Below, one piece after another: positions 1-10,317 of a stretch of 26,676 nt of DNA. Each line of letters begins with the position of its first letter. Position 1 is the stretch's first letter. The DNA comes from Roridomyces roridus. Taxonomy: Eukaryota > Basidiomycota > Agaricomycetes > Agaricales > Mycenaceae. The notes under the pieces are model-generated. The model was not told the DNA's origin, ran no database searches, and saw nothing but the letters and a program-made list of their open reading frames with translations. Location: the NCBI GenBank assembly GCA_029378245.1, contig JARKIF010000342.1, positions 1 to 26,676 of the forward strand. Direction: 5' to 3'. Made by a program: the position numbers and the translations under genes.

Positions 1-2
1 TG

Positions 3-257
3 GATCGTGCTCCTCAGCTGGTGGAATGCACCTGGCTCCTTCAGAACGACGCCTCCGTATCATTCCCTCCACCAGAGCGGCAATCGTTCCACGCTGCTTT
101 GCAACACTTTCCCTTGAATACGTCCGCGGGGGTGGCGATTTACCTCCCGATATCCTCAAATAATCTTATGCTGCCCTCCCTCACGCTGAACGCGCCTTGT
201 CTTGGTCGAGAGCCTCCACCCTTGCTTGAAGCGCTCCGCTCCACCTTTGCGAGCTAA
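3..257 (+). pseudogene. possible 3' remnant of an F-box/LRR-type protein
   Basis: An open frame enters from the window edge and ends at a TAA at 255-257. It starts with a segment reading APQLVECTW, which resembles the 'APNLVEC' step often seen in LRR arms of agaricomycete F-box proteins, followed by a proline- and leucine-rich part (LPSLTLNAP near its end). No F-box, start codon or splice site can be placed because the upstream part is missing. The following 900 bases hold only short out-of-frame open stretches. It may be the last exon of an F-box gene, a decayed copy, or a chance ORF. Confidence 0.25.
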
Positions 258-1247
258 AACTTTGTACGAGGCGTGTATGTGGATGCGAGCAAAGGCGATT
301 TCTCGTTTCTTCGGCCTTGCCACCGACTCTCAACAGACCTGAGCTGAGGATGGATCCTTCCTAGCCACCAACACCCGACGTTCTTCCAACGGCTTCAGAG
401 TCTGGGGTCCTCAAAGAACGTTTCTCTCAGCGACGGATGGGTATCGCGCCTTGTGGAGTTTCTCACAGGCGACGGACCACCATCCGATCTGTTCGGCTAG
501 ATTCCGACAATCTCTATGCCTCATTCTATTGGGAATCCATTCGCGAATGTTCCGACGGCGCTGTATGCCTTGGCACACGGCAGTATCCACATATGCATTC
601 AATCTACCAAATGGACGACGCCGGAGATCTTGTGAGTGAATTCTGCGGCGATGTCTTTCGTTGGTTTACATCTTGGGTGCGATTTAGAGATCTTCAACCT
701 GGCTCGCTTCCTCCTTGAACATTCAGAACTCGCGCCCCCCCACCAAATATTATTTGTAGCGCAGATTGTCCTGGCGCCAGATTTAGTGGTCTCCACTCGA
801 GTAGTATCGAATTTGATGTCGACTCTTTCCATGTCACGACTTCCGGCCATGCGGCACATGCCGGGCTGTTCGAACCTCGAACCCTGAATCGATTTTCTTC
901 CATCTTGATTCTGCTCTCCGCATTGAATGGCAACAGCAAGAGCTCTCAGCTCTGGGTCTTTCTTCAGCTTCGCCCCTCCCTCCGGCTGTTCATCCAGGTC
1001 CGAGAGTGTCCATGCTACGTTCGTTGACTAGAAGCTTGGATTTCCTACTCAGCGCTTTTACCGCGGGTTGGTACCAATGTCAAGATGCTGGTGAACGCCC
1101 TGTGACAGAATATCCTGATTCCCAGACCGCCCGTCAACGGCTTGTGCATTTTATGATGCTGATGATGAGTCGAAACATTGAAACGTAAGATCTCGCAGAG
1201 AAAAAGGTAGATTGATATTCGATCCGTATGAGAAACGAGACAGAACT
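258..1247. other. gene-poor stretch without a supported gene
   Basis: Only short overlapping open frames are present on both strands (longest about 100 codons) and none shows a domain. Some fragments (around 640-890) are leucine-rich and could be further debris of the F-box/LRR-like remnant at the window start, but no continuous model can be built. No RNA gene or repeat was recognised. Confidence 0.4.
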
Positions 1248-2287
1248 TCAGAACATAAGGCGCACAAACCAAAGCAGAAGCTCCAACATCATACGCATGA
1301 ACCGGAGGGTTACAACCAAGACCACAATGTGCACAATCCACTGCACCGCGCTCCAACGCAACGCCTTCTTCGCCTCCTCCTCCTCCCCCTCATACCCAAT
1401 CCACACCGTCCCAAAGACCGAACTCACAGACGCCCCGTCGGCGTGTTCTTGTGCTGCGTACCACGCATCCACGTCGCCGACAAACCAGCGCCTCTTTCGA
1501 CCCACCTCCTTGATCGGTTTGCACACGGGAGCGAGCGTGGATGAGAGGCGAGGGATACCGGCGCAGGAGGTGACGAGTGGGCCGTGGAACGAACGGGGCA
1601 GAAATACCGCGACCTGCCCCCAATACGTGTACGCCTTGAGGCGCAGCCTTGCATTTTGTGGGCCGACAGTGCCCTACAATAGTAATAATGTGAACATATG
1701 ACACGGACTGGCGATTTAAAGGACGCACCGTATCAACCTTGATGGTCACATCCCCTATAAACGTGCCCGCAGACACCGGACTCAGCATGGCACACGGAGC
1801 CATCTCGAAACCCCGCTTTTCGGCCGGTTGAAAACACGGATACCCCTTCGCCTTACACAACGCACTCTCCGACACAGGCAGAACACACACGACCGCGTCA
1901 ACCCGTCCCCACCCAACAAACAGCTCGACGGCGTTGCGGGGCTTGGAACTGCTGGAGCGAGATCCGCTGCCGTCTTCCCAGCTCGAGACCGCACCGAGCA
2001 GGGAAACAGGGGTGCGGATGTTCGGGTCGACGGTGAAGCGGGCCTTTGTAATGGAACGAAAGTTGCGTGAGACTAGGATGTTGTTCTGTGCATGGATGTA
2101 CCAGTCCTCCATCGCAGTAGCGGAAGACTTGGCGGCGCCAGAGTCGGCGGTCTTGGTGTATGGAGGTAGAACACTCGTAGGAGTCTATCATCAAGCTAAG
2201 TGAGTCCCACCGGCCGGTTTGTGGGGAGAACGGTCGTACCTCGACGGCTGTCGGGAGAATCGGTTGGACTTGCTTGTGGACTGGCAT
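1248..2287 (-). CDS. DUF7330-like protein with C-terminal membrane tail, copy 1
   Basis: Three exons on the minus strand: 2287-2240, 2184-1729 and 1673-1248, joined by 55-nt introns, all in phase 0, giving 309 aa. The start ATG lies about 35 nt downstream of a TATA box. Visible parts are: a short variable N-terminus ending in SVLPPYTK; a conserved block around residues 40-110 (NNILVSRNFRSITKARF, then a serine-rich stretch); a beta-rich segment ending in VAVFLPRSFHGPLVTS, which recalls the DUF7330 family of agaricomycetes; and a hydrophobic C-terminus (about residues 270-309) that could be a tail anchor. Function is unknown. The family name rests on remembered pattern similarity, not a search. 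It is tandem to a paralogue immediately upstream (2700-3793) in the same orientation. It ends at RLMF-stop, whereas the paralogue reads on for 20 residues. Confidence 0.75.
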
Positions 2288-2319
2288 GATGACTGCCCCT
2301 GAGGATGAACGAGCGTCTG

Positions 2320-2326
2320 TTTTATA
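2320..2326 (-). promoter_or_regulatory. TATA box of DUF7330-like copy 1
   Basis: On the minus strand the sequence reads TATAAAA within CTTATAAAAC, about 33-40 nt upstream of the predicted ATG at 2287. The paralogue has the same element at the same relative place, with similar sequence between TATA and ATG (a shared CTCGTTCATCCTCAGG stretch), which supports both the promoter and the start codon. Confidence 0.65.
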
Positions 2327-2699
2327 AGGCTGTGGGGACAGGGGCTGATCCGCCATCACTCCGATGAATGCGATCGTGATGTCATCGCACTCTCCTCCCG
2401 CATTCACAATCGTCCAACACTGCTGCGTTCGTAATGATCCAAAAGTTTCATCAAGGCATCCGGTCTCCCTTTTCAAAAAAGTTAGCAGAGTCCACAAGCC
2501 CACTCAGTCACCCCGAGCGAGATTTGCCGCCGAATCGCCTCGCAGAAGAGAAATGTTCTCATGGGCCTCGAAGAGCAGGGGGAGAGACTATCCTGACGCC
2601 CCCTCGGAGAAAAACCACGCAGGGAAACACCGTGTCTTGCCATAATTCTCAGTTGTATTATGCCACATGCGCCGTTAAAGTCGAAATTTTCAATGAAAT
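2327..2699. other. spacer between the two DUF7330-like paralogues
   Basis: This is the upstream region of copy 1 and the downstream region of copy 2. I see no gene, RNA or clear repeat. The open frames here are short and without domain features. Confidence 0.5.
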
Positions 2700-3793
2700 T
2701 CAAGAGAAAACGGTAGAGTGATATTCGATCCATAGCGAACTGAGGAACGAGACAGAGGTTAAGAACATAAGGCGCACAAACCAAAGCAGAAGCTCCAGCA
2801 TCACGCGCATGAACCGGAGGGTTACAACCAAGACCACAATATGCCCAATCCACTGCACCGCGCTCCAACGCAACGCCTTCTTCGCCTCCTTCTCTTCGCC
2901 CTCATACCCGATCCACACCGTCCCAAAGACCGAACTCACAGACGCCTCATCGGCGTGTTGTTTCGCTGCGTGCCACGCTTCCACATCGCCCACAAACCAG
3001 TGCCTGTTTCGTCCCACCTCCTTGATCGGTGTGCACAGGGGAGCGAGCGTGGATGAGAGGCGAGGGATGCCGGCGCAGGAGGTGACGAGTGGGCCGTGGA
3101 ACGAACGGGGGAGAAACACCGCGACCTGCCCCCACGACGTATACGTCTTGAGGTCCAGCCGTGCAGTGTGCGGGCTGAAACCACCCTATAATAGTAATAA
3201 TGTGAACACGGATGGCGATAAAGACAAAGGACGCACCATATCAACCTTGATCGTCACATCACCTATAAACGAGCCTGCAGACAGCCGACTCTGCCTGAGG
3301 CACGGAGGCGGCGGATCCGGGTACGGACTATAATTCTTCTTCACTGGCTGACGGCACGGATACCCCTTCTCCTTACACAGCACACTCTCCGACACAGGCA
3401 GAACACACACGACCGCGTCAACCCGTCCCCACCCAACAAACAGCTCGACGGCGTTGCGGGGCTTGGAACTGCTGGAGCGAGATCCGCTGCCGTCTTCCCA
3501 GCTCGAGACCGCACCGAGCAGGGAAACAGGGGTGCGGATGTTCGGGTCGACAGTGAAGCGGGCCTTTGTAATGGAACGAAAGTTGCGTGAGACTAGGATG
3601 TTGTTCTGTGCGTCGCTGTACCAGTCCTTCATCGCGGAAGCCTTGGTGCCGGACTCGTCTGCGATCTCGGTATATGGAGGCAGAACGCTCGCAGGAGTCT
3701 ACGATTAGCTGAGTACCACCGCCCGGTTTGTAGGGAGAGCGGACATTGTACCTGGACGGCCGTCGGGAGAATGGAGTGCTTGTGGTCTGACAT
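2700..3793 (-). CDS. DUF7330-like protein with C-terminal membrane tail, copy 2
   Basis: Three exons on the minus strand: 3793-3752, 3698-3237 and 3185-2700, with introns of 53 and 51 nt in phase 0, giving 329 aa. Splice sites sit at the same places as in copy 1, and both proteins keep the order SVLPPYT / NNILVSRNFRSITKARF / serine-rich stretch / FIGDVTIKVD / VAVFLPRSFHGPLVTS / hydrophobic tail. Exon 3 begins with a divergent segment (HTARLDLKTYTSWGQ) of the same length as its partner, which confirms the acceptor. The block 3383-3611 is almost identical to 1863-2091 of copy 1, while introns and neighbouring coding parts differ more. The stop used by copy 1 is changed here, adding about 20 residues (ending EYHSTVFS). 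Role unknown; probably a tail-anchored or membrane-associated protein. Confidence 0.75.
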
Positions 3794-3825
3794 GGTGACT
3801 ACTCCTGAGGATGAACGAGTGCCAG

Positions 3826-3833
3826 TTTTTATA
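3826..3833 (-). promoter_or_regulatory. TATA box of DUF7330-like copy 2
   Basis: TATAAAAA on the minus strand, about 35-40 nt upstream of the ATG at 3793, at the same position as in the paralogue. Confidence 0.6.
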
Positions 3834-4233
3834 AGCCCGTGCGGCACAGGGGAACATGGAAAAGGGGCAGATCCGCCATCATTCCGATGGTTCCGATCCC
3901 TTTCACCGCGTCATGCTGTTGCAAAACGCATCCAAGTTCGATCTTTTGAGAGAGAGTGCATCCGAGTGACCTGAGTCACCCTGGCTCACCCAGGCGAGCC
4001 CGGCCCAGATCCGCGGCCAAATCGTGAGCCAGCGCGTAGGCTACAGCGCGCAGCACCTGTGCAGGCGAAAATCTACGCCGTCTTCGGCAGTCAGAGAAGC
4101 CAGAAGAATTCTTGACAGATGACCGGTGACCTGGCCCTGGCTGGGACGAGGTTTCGGAGATGACGGCAAGAAGGCGCGGGATCACGTGTCACACAGCCAC
4201 TGAATCAGCCTTCTCTCCCACCACCACGACAGG

Positions 4234-6297
4234 ATGCGAATATTGACATGGAACATCGTGAGTCTCCCTTTTCCACGCGAAAAACTGTAGCACTCATTTG
4301 CACTAGAATGGAGTCCGCACAATCCCCCAATACCATCCGTACGCGTCCTTCTCGCATCTCACGGTGGCATCCACAGAACGAGCACAGGTGGAACACGATG
4401 AAAACGCACGACGACATCCTCAATCTCCTGCAAGCGGATATAATCTGCTTCCAAGGTACCCATTAACGCACCCACTCCCCGACTGACGTGTCCAGAGATG
4501 AAAACCACGCGGCAAAACCTCCCGAAAGCAGTCGGCCTCCCGCCATCCTACCACTCCTTCTTCTCCTTCCCATTACAGAAGAACGGATACTCGGGCGTCG
4601 CCGTCTACTCGCGCACAGATTCGTTGCTGCAGCCTCTCAAAGCGGAGGAGGGTCTGAGCGGAGTCCTACAGCCCAAACCGCCGCTGGGTCCGGAAGAGCG
4701 CGTATCGACGCGCGAGGCATACCCAGATCAAGTTCTCGACGATACTTCAGAGCTTGACTTGGACTTTCCCGCGCTTGACTCTGAAGGTCGCGCCCTCGTC
4801 ATCGATTTCGGCTTATTCGTTCTCATCAACCTGTACTGCCCCAACGACGGCGGGGATGAGGAGCGGTTTCGATACAAGATGGATTTCCACCGCGCTCTTG
4901 AGGCGAGGGTGCGTGGGCTGGTGGAGATTGAGCGCCGGGAAGTGTTGGTTGTGGGTGATTTGAATGCGTGTGCTGGGGTGTTGGATCATGCTGAGGGGAG
5001 TATCTTGGTTGCACGGGCGGAGGCGGAGGGAGTGAGCGGCGAGGATGCTTTCTATTCGCTTGGGGCTCATCGGTGGCTCCGGGACTGGCTGATTTCGGAC
5101 GAGCCTGGTAATAAAGGCTGCCTCGTCGATGTCGTGCGTCGATTTTGGCCGGAGCGCAAGGGGATGTATACTTGTGAGTCCTTTTATCTACTCCCTTCGT
5201 TCGATAACACGAGTTTAGGCTGGAACACCAAAATCTCCGCTCGCGAGTCCAACTACGGCACGCGTATCGACTACATCCTCGCTACGCCCGGTCTTCTCCC
5301 CTGGATCAAAGCGGCCAACATACAACCCGAGCTCAAGGGGAGCGACCACTGTCCTGTCTTTGTCGACCTGCACGACGAGATCACGGACGCGAATGGGGTG
5401 GTCGTCAAGCTGCGGGATTTCGTGGCGCATCCGGGAGGAGAGCCGCCGCGGATTGCAGCAAAGTTTTGGGACGAGTATAAGCAACGGAAGTTGGACGCGT
5501 TTTTCGGCAAGAAGGTGGTGGAATCGTCTTCTGTGCTCCAACCCCCTTCGCAATCGCCCGTGTCCGTACCTGCTGCCAACGACCATCGACCCGCCGCACC
5601 GGCACCGACTCCGGAGCCTCCCTCTTTGGCTGCCACTGCTGCTTCTCCTGAAGCTACTGTGAAGCGCAAAAGTAGCACTCTTCAAGATCCGCCGATTGCT
5701 TCTTCGAGCAGTAAAAAGCTTAAGAAGGACAAGGACTCGGCCAATCTCAAGCCCAAACCGAAAGCGAAGAAGGGCCAGACGAGTCTTGCGTCATTCTTCT
5801 CAACGGGAGGGACGCAGCAGAAATCGCAATCGCAGGCTGGCAGCAGCAGCTCGAACGACCCGACGGCGGTGGCGGCGGACACTTTGGATGCGGACTACAA
5901 ACTCGCGCTCTCGCTTTCGCAGGAATCCGACGGAGCCAGCGGCAGCAGCCAGGTGAAGGGAAAGACAAAGAACAAACAAGCGTGGACGTCCCTCTTAGCG
6001 CCCATCCAGCCTCCGAGGTGTCTCGTACATGGGGAGCCTGCAAAGGAGCTTACTGTGAATAAGCCAGGTCCGAATAAGGGTAAGATGTTTTTCATTTGTG
6101 CGAGGTGAGATCTTCTCTTAACTTTCTCATGGTCTATATTCTGACGTCTATTTAGGCCGGTGGGACCGGGATACGATCGCGGGAGGGCGGAGCGCCCGAG
6201 GGAGGAGGTCGATCCACAGTGGAAGTGCGATTTTTTCAAGTGGTCCAGTGAGGTGAGGTTGGAGATGAAGAGGAGGGAGGAGGGGGGAGGGGGGTAA
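4234..6297 (+). CDS. APN2: class II AP endonuclease Apn2/APE2 with PIP boxes and GRF zinc finger
   Basis: Six exons: 4234-4257, 4307-4338, 4388-4455, 4496-5173, 5219-6104 and 6156-6297; 609 aa. The enzyme cleaves DNA at abasic sites and trims 3' blocked ends in base-excision repair. Exonuclease III-type motifs in order: MRILTWNI-NGVR at the start, QEMK with catalytic E42, GDLN with D196 and N198, and SDHCPV with D310/H311. Exon joins restore family sequence, for example QYHP-WNTMKTHDDIL across intron 2 and YTC-WNTK across intron 4. After the catalytic domain comes a low-complexity linker with two PCNA-interaction motifs of the form QxxLxxFF, QRKLDAFF (356-363) and QTSLASFF (454-461), then a UIM-like patch (DYKLALSLSQE, about 493-503). 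The C-terminus is a GRF zinc finger starting at C535 (CLVHGEP, GPNKGKMFFIC, CDFFKW). Intron 4 is 45 nt and in frame, so it is easily missed. Nuclear location is expected from the family. Confidence 0.95.
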
Positions 6298-6689
6298 AAA
6301 CCAAGTTTAAACTGTCCGCAGATTTTTACATCCTCCCCCATGGTTGTGGGCGCTGCGGGTTTCGGGGGCTTCGGGAGTTCGACGGCAATGCGTTGACATG
6401 TATCGCTCGGCGAGTAACGTTTCCTGGCCTCCTCATATACGATACGTTGTCCTCTCAGTGCTTGTAAATCTCGGCCAAAAGTTGAACATTGCCTGCCTCT
6501 CAAGTGGCGACGGAGCTCGCCCGCTGGTAGCAGCAACGCACCTAAAGACGGAACAAGTCCGTTCCCCACTTGTAGGCCGGGATGTAAACGGCATGATCGT
6601 GAGCTGCCACTGTCAGCGATCGGCAAGAATGAACTAAAAGCAGACGTGTGTGATGTCTCAGCAGCACCTCCTTGCTTTCTACCCTCACC

Positions 6690-8336
6690 ATGGCCATAAG
6701 TCTCATACACCTTCTCCCAGTCGAACTCGTCCTCATAGTCCTGCGTGGCTCCTCGTTGGCGAATATCTTGAGCTTCAGCAGGGTGCGTGGTGATTTATTC
6801 GAAAATTGAAAGGACTCTGATTCGATCGGGTTAGACGTGCAGCTACCTACGCTCCATCTGCTTGACAAACCGCAGCGTGTGGTTGGCCGCTTCAGACGCA
6901 TACAAACTCAGTCTCCCACTGGGCGAGACGCTCAAAACGACCCCGTTGGCTTCCCTTCTTCGGAATGCCGTACGCAGCGTATCCATCGAATCCAAATGGC
7001 GCTCAACCTCTCTCCCCGAGCCCCGAGAAGCAGCAACTCCGACTCACATTCGGAGTTCCGAGTTGACACATCTTTACGATCTCCCGGCCTATGCATTTTG
7101 GAGCCCGCGCAAATACGATGTACCTTCCCTACTGGGGCACGCCCCGCCCACTTATATGAACGTCTTACCGGGCGGAAGGTCCTTCCTCCTTGGCTCTAGC
7201 GCCCATCTGGGAGTCTACGACCTCCGCGAAGGGAAATACGGGGTGCAGCTGGAGGTCCCGTATGCATCGGGCGCGGGGCGTGAGCCGTGGCCTGGGCGTG
7301 GGGTACCCGAGGTAGATTGGTATAGCGGGAATAACGGCGTGCAAACTACGATTGTCGTTTTGTCCATGGCGTTTGACGAGGAGAGGGAGGCTAGGAGGTG
7401 TGTTTTTCAACACTCTTGGCCATCTTCTACTAATTTTATCCTGTTGAACAGCTATCTCAGTGTCTTCACCGTGGAGTACATAAGGTCGACGAGGACTCCT
7501 TCGGTCAAACGGACGCATCTGTGCCAACTGCCCTTCCATGCCACCCAAATCTCTGTCAAAGGCTCGCGTGGTCTTGCCAGGAGTCGCGATACGGTGGCTG
7601 TCATGAACCTCGAGGGCGGCCAACGCGCTCAGTGGACGCTCCCAGATATCGTTCGTCTTTCAATTTCTCCTTCTGATAAAATGAACGTTGATTTCACGCG
7701 TTGAAGGACTGTGAAATAACCTGCACCGCAATGCACGAGGACTATCCAAATAGTGTGTTTCTCGTTTTGAAATCTGCCACCGCGGGGCGTAGCTTGCAAG
7801 TTATCGATATCCCATTGTCCGACAACACCGACGGGCTCGACTGGTCCCATCTTTCCTGCCCCCGACGTATGATTCACCCCGCGGTGGTGGAACCAGCAAG
7901 CAAGTTTCCTGCGTCGTCCCTCGACGAATCCATGGAATTCTCGATGGACGGCGGGGAGATGTGGTTTCGTGAGACGGTGCTCGTGGGCCCACATACGTTG
8001 GGCGTCTCCACCGCACTCGTCACTCTTGGGCCTTCGTCTGTGCCGGTATCGGAGGAGATTCCCAAAGAGCCGTCTCCGTTCCGCGTCATTGCCCAGAATC
8101 TGGCTTCAGCCTCTGTACACGTTGAACGCTCTGCGTATGGTGGGCGGCAGGTACTTGCTAGGAAGCTGGATGAAACGGGTGGTTTGGTGGTTCTGTGTTG
8201 CGGGTCGGATGAGAGGTTGGAGATTTCAGTCCCGGCGTCGATGGTTGGCTTCAACACCAAGTCAATGGTGTTTGACGAGGTTTATGGGATTCTGTTGGTT
8301 TTTGTGAGGGGGAGGGTTTGCGTTGTGCGGTATTAA
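6690..8336 (+). CDS. F-box domain protein
   Basis: Four exons: 6690-6782, 6835-7397, 7452-7650 and 7707-8336, with introns of 52, 54 and 56 nt; 494 aa. The N-terminus (residues 5-50) has F-box form: LLPVELVLIVLRGSSL, then, across intron 1, SFSR-TCSYLRSICLTNRSVWL. F-box proteins link a target to the SCF ubiquitin ligase through Skp1. The remainder has the repeated short hydrophobic strands typical of agaricomycete F-box proteins of this length (for example VLPGGRSFLLGSSAHLGVYDL and TKSMVFDEVYGILLVFVRGR at the end), perhaps a beta-propeller, but no named repeat can be assigned. The start was chosen because the ATG precedes the F-box by four residues. Acceptor 6834 was preferred over the CAG at 6842 because only the former keeps phase. 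Substrate unknown. Confidence 0.8.
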
Positions 8337-8472
8337 AGGTGAATTCGGGGTAATCCAATATGTATGGATGGAATAGGAGAGAATGAGTACTTTCTGGCGG
8401 ATAGACGGGAACGCAGGAGTTGGTCCCTCGGAGAACGAGACCTAGGGGAGGAATGAGTAGATGCCCATCCAT

Positions 8473-8554
8473 GGCCGTCTAGCTCAGTTGGTTAGAGCGT
8501 CGTGCTAATAGCTATATTACGCGAAGGTCTTGGGTTCGACCCCCACGATGGCCA
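8473..8554 (+). tRNA. tRNA-Ile(AAT) with an 8-nt intron
   Basis: The acceptor stem GGCCGTC pairs with GATGGCC (8547-8553) and the discriminator is A8554. The D arm is GCTC-AGTTGGTTA-GAGC. The anticodon stem TCGTG/CGCGA closes a loop reading C-T-AAT-A plus a final A (8519), so the anticodon is AAT. The eight bases GCTATATT (8511-8518) lie at the canonical 37/38 position and must be an intron; the mature length is 74 nt. The T arm carries TTCGACC. The outermost T-stem pair is a T-C mismatch (TTGGG against CCCAC). A and B boxes (TAGCTCAGTTGG, GGTTCGACC) are intact. Confidence 0.93.
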
Positions 8555-8568
8555 TTCATCCAACGTTC

Positions 8569-8572
8569 TTTT
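8569..8572 (+). terminator. Pol III T-run after tRNA-Ile
   Basis: A TTTT run (within TTCTTTT) lies 15 nt downstream of the tRNA 3' end, as expected for an RNA polymerase III terminator. Confidence 0.6.
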
Positions 8573-9201
8573 GGCCCCGCGTACTTCCCGCAGCCTTTTC
8601 TTTATCCATTATTCTCGGGCCTGTTGCTATCCTGGCGATAGTCAACTGAAGGTCCACACATCAAATCCGAGTCAAACACACCTTGTATCATTGACGTACC
8701 TTTGGCCTTTCCCCGTCGTGTGAGCGAAGATTGCCTCCCGTATTGTTCCCTTGCATTTTCACTTCATCATCATGTTGGGTCTAACTATCACAGATTCTCC
8801 CACATGCTTGGGAAAAGATCAGTGACAGCACTGACAACAACTTCGCCACCTTTAAATTTGGGCGCAGTTTTCCTCGCGACTCGGATTCTTCTTGGACAAG
8901 GGTTGAGTCGTGAGTCGTGGGTGCTAAATCTCCGGGTTGGCTCGATTGAGGCCTGAGTCCTGAGGGAAGATCCCCTTCAATTTGGTTTCAAGTTTCACAG
9001 CATTCCGGAGAACAATCACTGTCTCATGGCCGGCATAGGAACCGGAATCAGCTTCTTGAATATCACTATACTTAAAGGCCTATCATGCGCGTGTAGAGGC
9101 TACCCACTGGTCATCGTCTCTTCTCTTCTCTCCTCTACCTGCCAGCCGGTCTGCGGTTTTCTTTGTTTCCATTTTTTTCTTCGTCAGGACCTCGATCGAA
9201 G
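8573..9201. other. intergenic; promoter region of the following gene at its end
   Basis: No gene is supported in the first 450 bases. Near the end are an A/T-rich TATA-like stretch (ACTATACTTAAAGG, about 9064-9077) and a pyrimidine-rich run of TCTC repeats (about 9117-9140), which often precedes fungal transcription starts. They sit 60-140 nt before the ATG at 9202. Confidence 0.4.
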
Positions 9202-9789
9202 ATGCTGTTTCTTTCCGTGCTCTGGTGTGTACTTACTCTACTTCCGGGAATTGGAATTCATTTCTTGATAGCTGGGTGGCATTCGTGGTTCATTCAGTGA
9301 CCAACGCTCTGCCCACAGCTATACCCTTGCGAAATCAGAGTCTGACACACGGGTCGCCCGTTGAGCGACCAGAACATCTCATGGCCAGGGCACTTGGGTG
9401 AGTGGATCCGATTTGATTGCGCACGGTTTCTTATAGCGCAATCGCTGGGCTTTAGATCTCCTACTCCGGACGCAGCATGTATCCTCGACCCCTCGCCGGA
9501 CAATCCCTGCCCCGCACCTCCTCCATCGCCCACCAGTGATCCCGCATGCATTTTGGATCCAGTGAACAATCCGTGTCCCGGAACCGGAATCCCAGCTGTC
9601 TTGACTTTGCCCACGCCTTCAGTGACCAATACTACCAATGCAACCACAACCACGGGGGCTGCGGACCCAGTCAACACTAATATCAATACTTCGAAAACCA
9701 ACTCTGGCTCGAGACTTTCGACGGGCGACTTTGTTGCAATTGCGACCGTCGCACTTTTGGGGCTCCTGGTGGGTAGTGCGGGCACTTAA
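9202..9789 (+). CDS. possible secreted, C-terminally anchored Pro/Thr/Asn-rich protein
   Basis: Best model: exons 9202-9226, 9319-9397 and 9456-9789, 145 aa. The last intron (58 nt, GTGAGT...TTTAG) is well supported and restores the frame; the first (92 nt, GTGTAC...CACAG) is less sure, so the N-terminus is tentative. It starts MLFLSVLW, a short hydrophobic stretch that may be a signal peptide. The middle carries two copies of a cysteine motif, ACILDPSPDNPCP and ACILDPVNNPCP, 13 to 14 residues long, separated by a proline-rich spacer. A Thr/Asn-rich part (NTTNATTTT) with N-glycosylation sequons follows. The protein ends in a hydrophobic stretch (DFVAIATVALLGLLVG) right before the stop, as in GPI-anchored or single-pass proteins. 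No family recognised; a cell-surface role is inference. Confidence 0.5.
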
Positions 9790-10317
9790 TTGAACGGGAA
9801 AGGCTCTGGATGGAAGGGCGAGGCGAGAGGAGTCGTGGAGCGATGGATATAACCACGGGGACTTGATCTTTTCTGTTGAACCTTCGAAGTTCGATGCCAG
9901 CAAAAGTTGAAAAAACAACTTCAGCCAGGTTGGAGATCAAATTTGAACCTGCGACGAGATTCGACTATTCCACTCGGGCTATAACCTTGCCGAGCTCATG
10001 TGTCACTGTGGAGACGTTCCGGGTGTCGGCAATTGATCGTAGTGATCTTCCCGTGACGACGCCGACCACATGCCGACTGGGTGTTTTGATCAAGTCCTGA
10101 TTTGTAAGTGTGTTATTCGGTTTCCGCGATTCGATTCGATTCAAACCAAACGACCTTATTCAAATTATAGACTCCGAGGAAGTTGAAACTCCCCAGTTCG
10201 GTGCACTTCTACCCGTTGTGTTTGCGGAAGTAGCCGAGTTGACACGCGAGAATTGCAAATCCGTTGCCTGGATGCGCTGATCCTCCGTGTCGCACTCTTT
10301 TTCTCCTTCCCCACTTC

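Noticed and set aside
1390..2112. 240-codon uninterrupted minus-strand frame in DUF7330-like copy 1
   Set aside because: It reads through an intron (1674-1728) and then continues in a wrong frame; the spliced exon 3 is in another frame and matches the paralogue.
3961..4210. Short hairpins and a CACGTG E-box before APN2
   Set aside because: GTGAC-ctga-GTCAC and a CACGTG at about 4184 are visible, but such short words occur by chance and nothing else marks a regulatory site.
5215..5685. 156-codon minus-strand frame inside APN2
   Set aside because: Antisense shadow of the APN2 coding exon; GC-rich codon bias explains it.
5895..6710. 271-codon minus-strand ORF between APN2 and the F-box gene
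   Set aside because: It overlaps antisense to the APN2 GRF zinc-finger exons and their intron; no domain.
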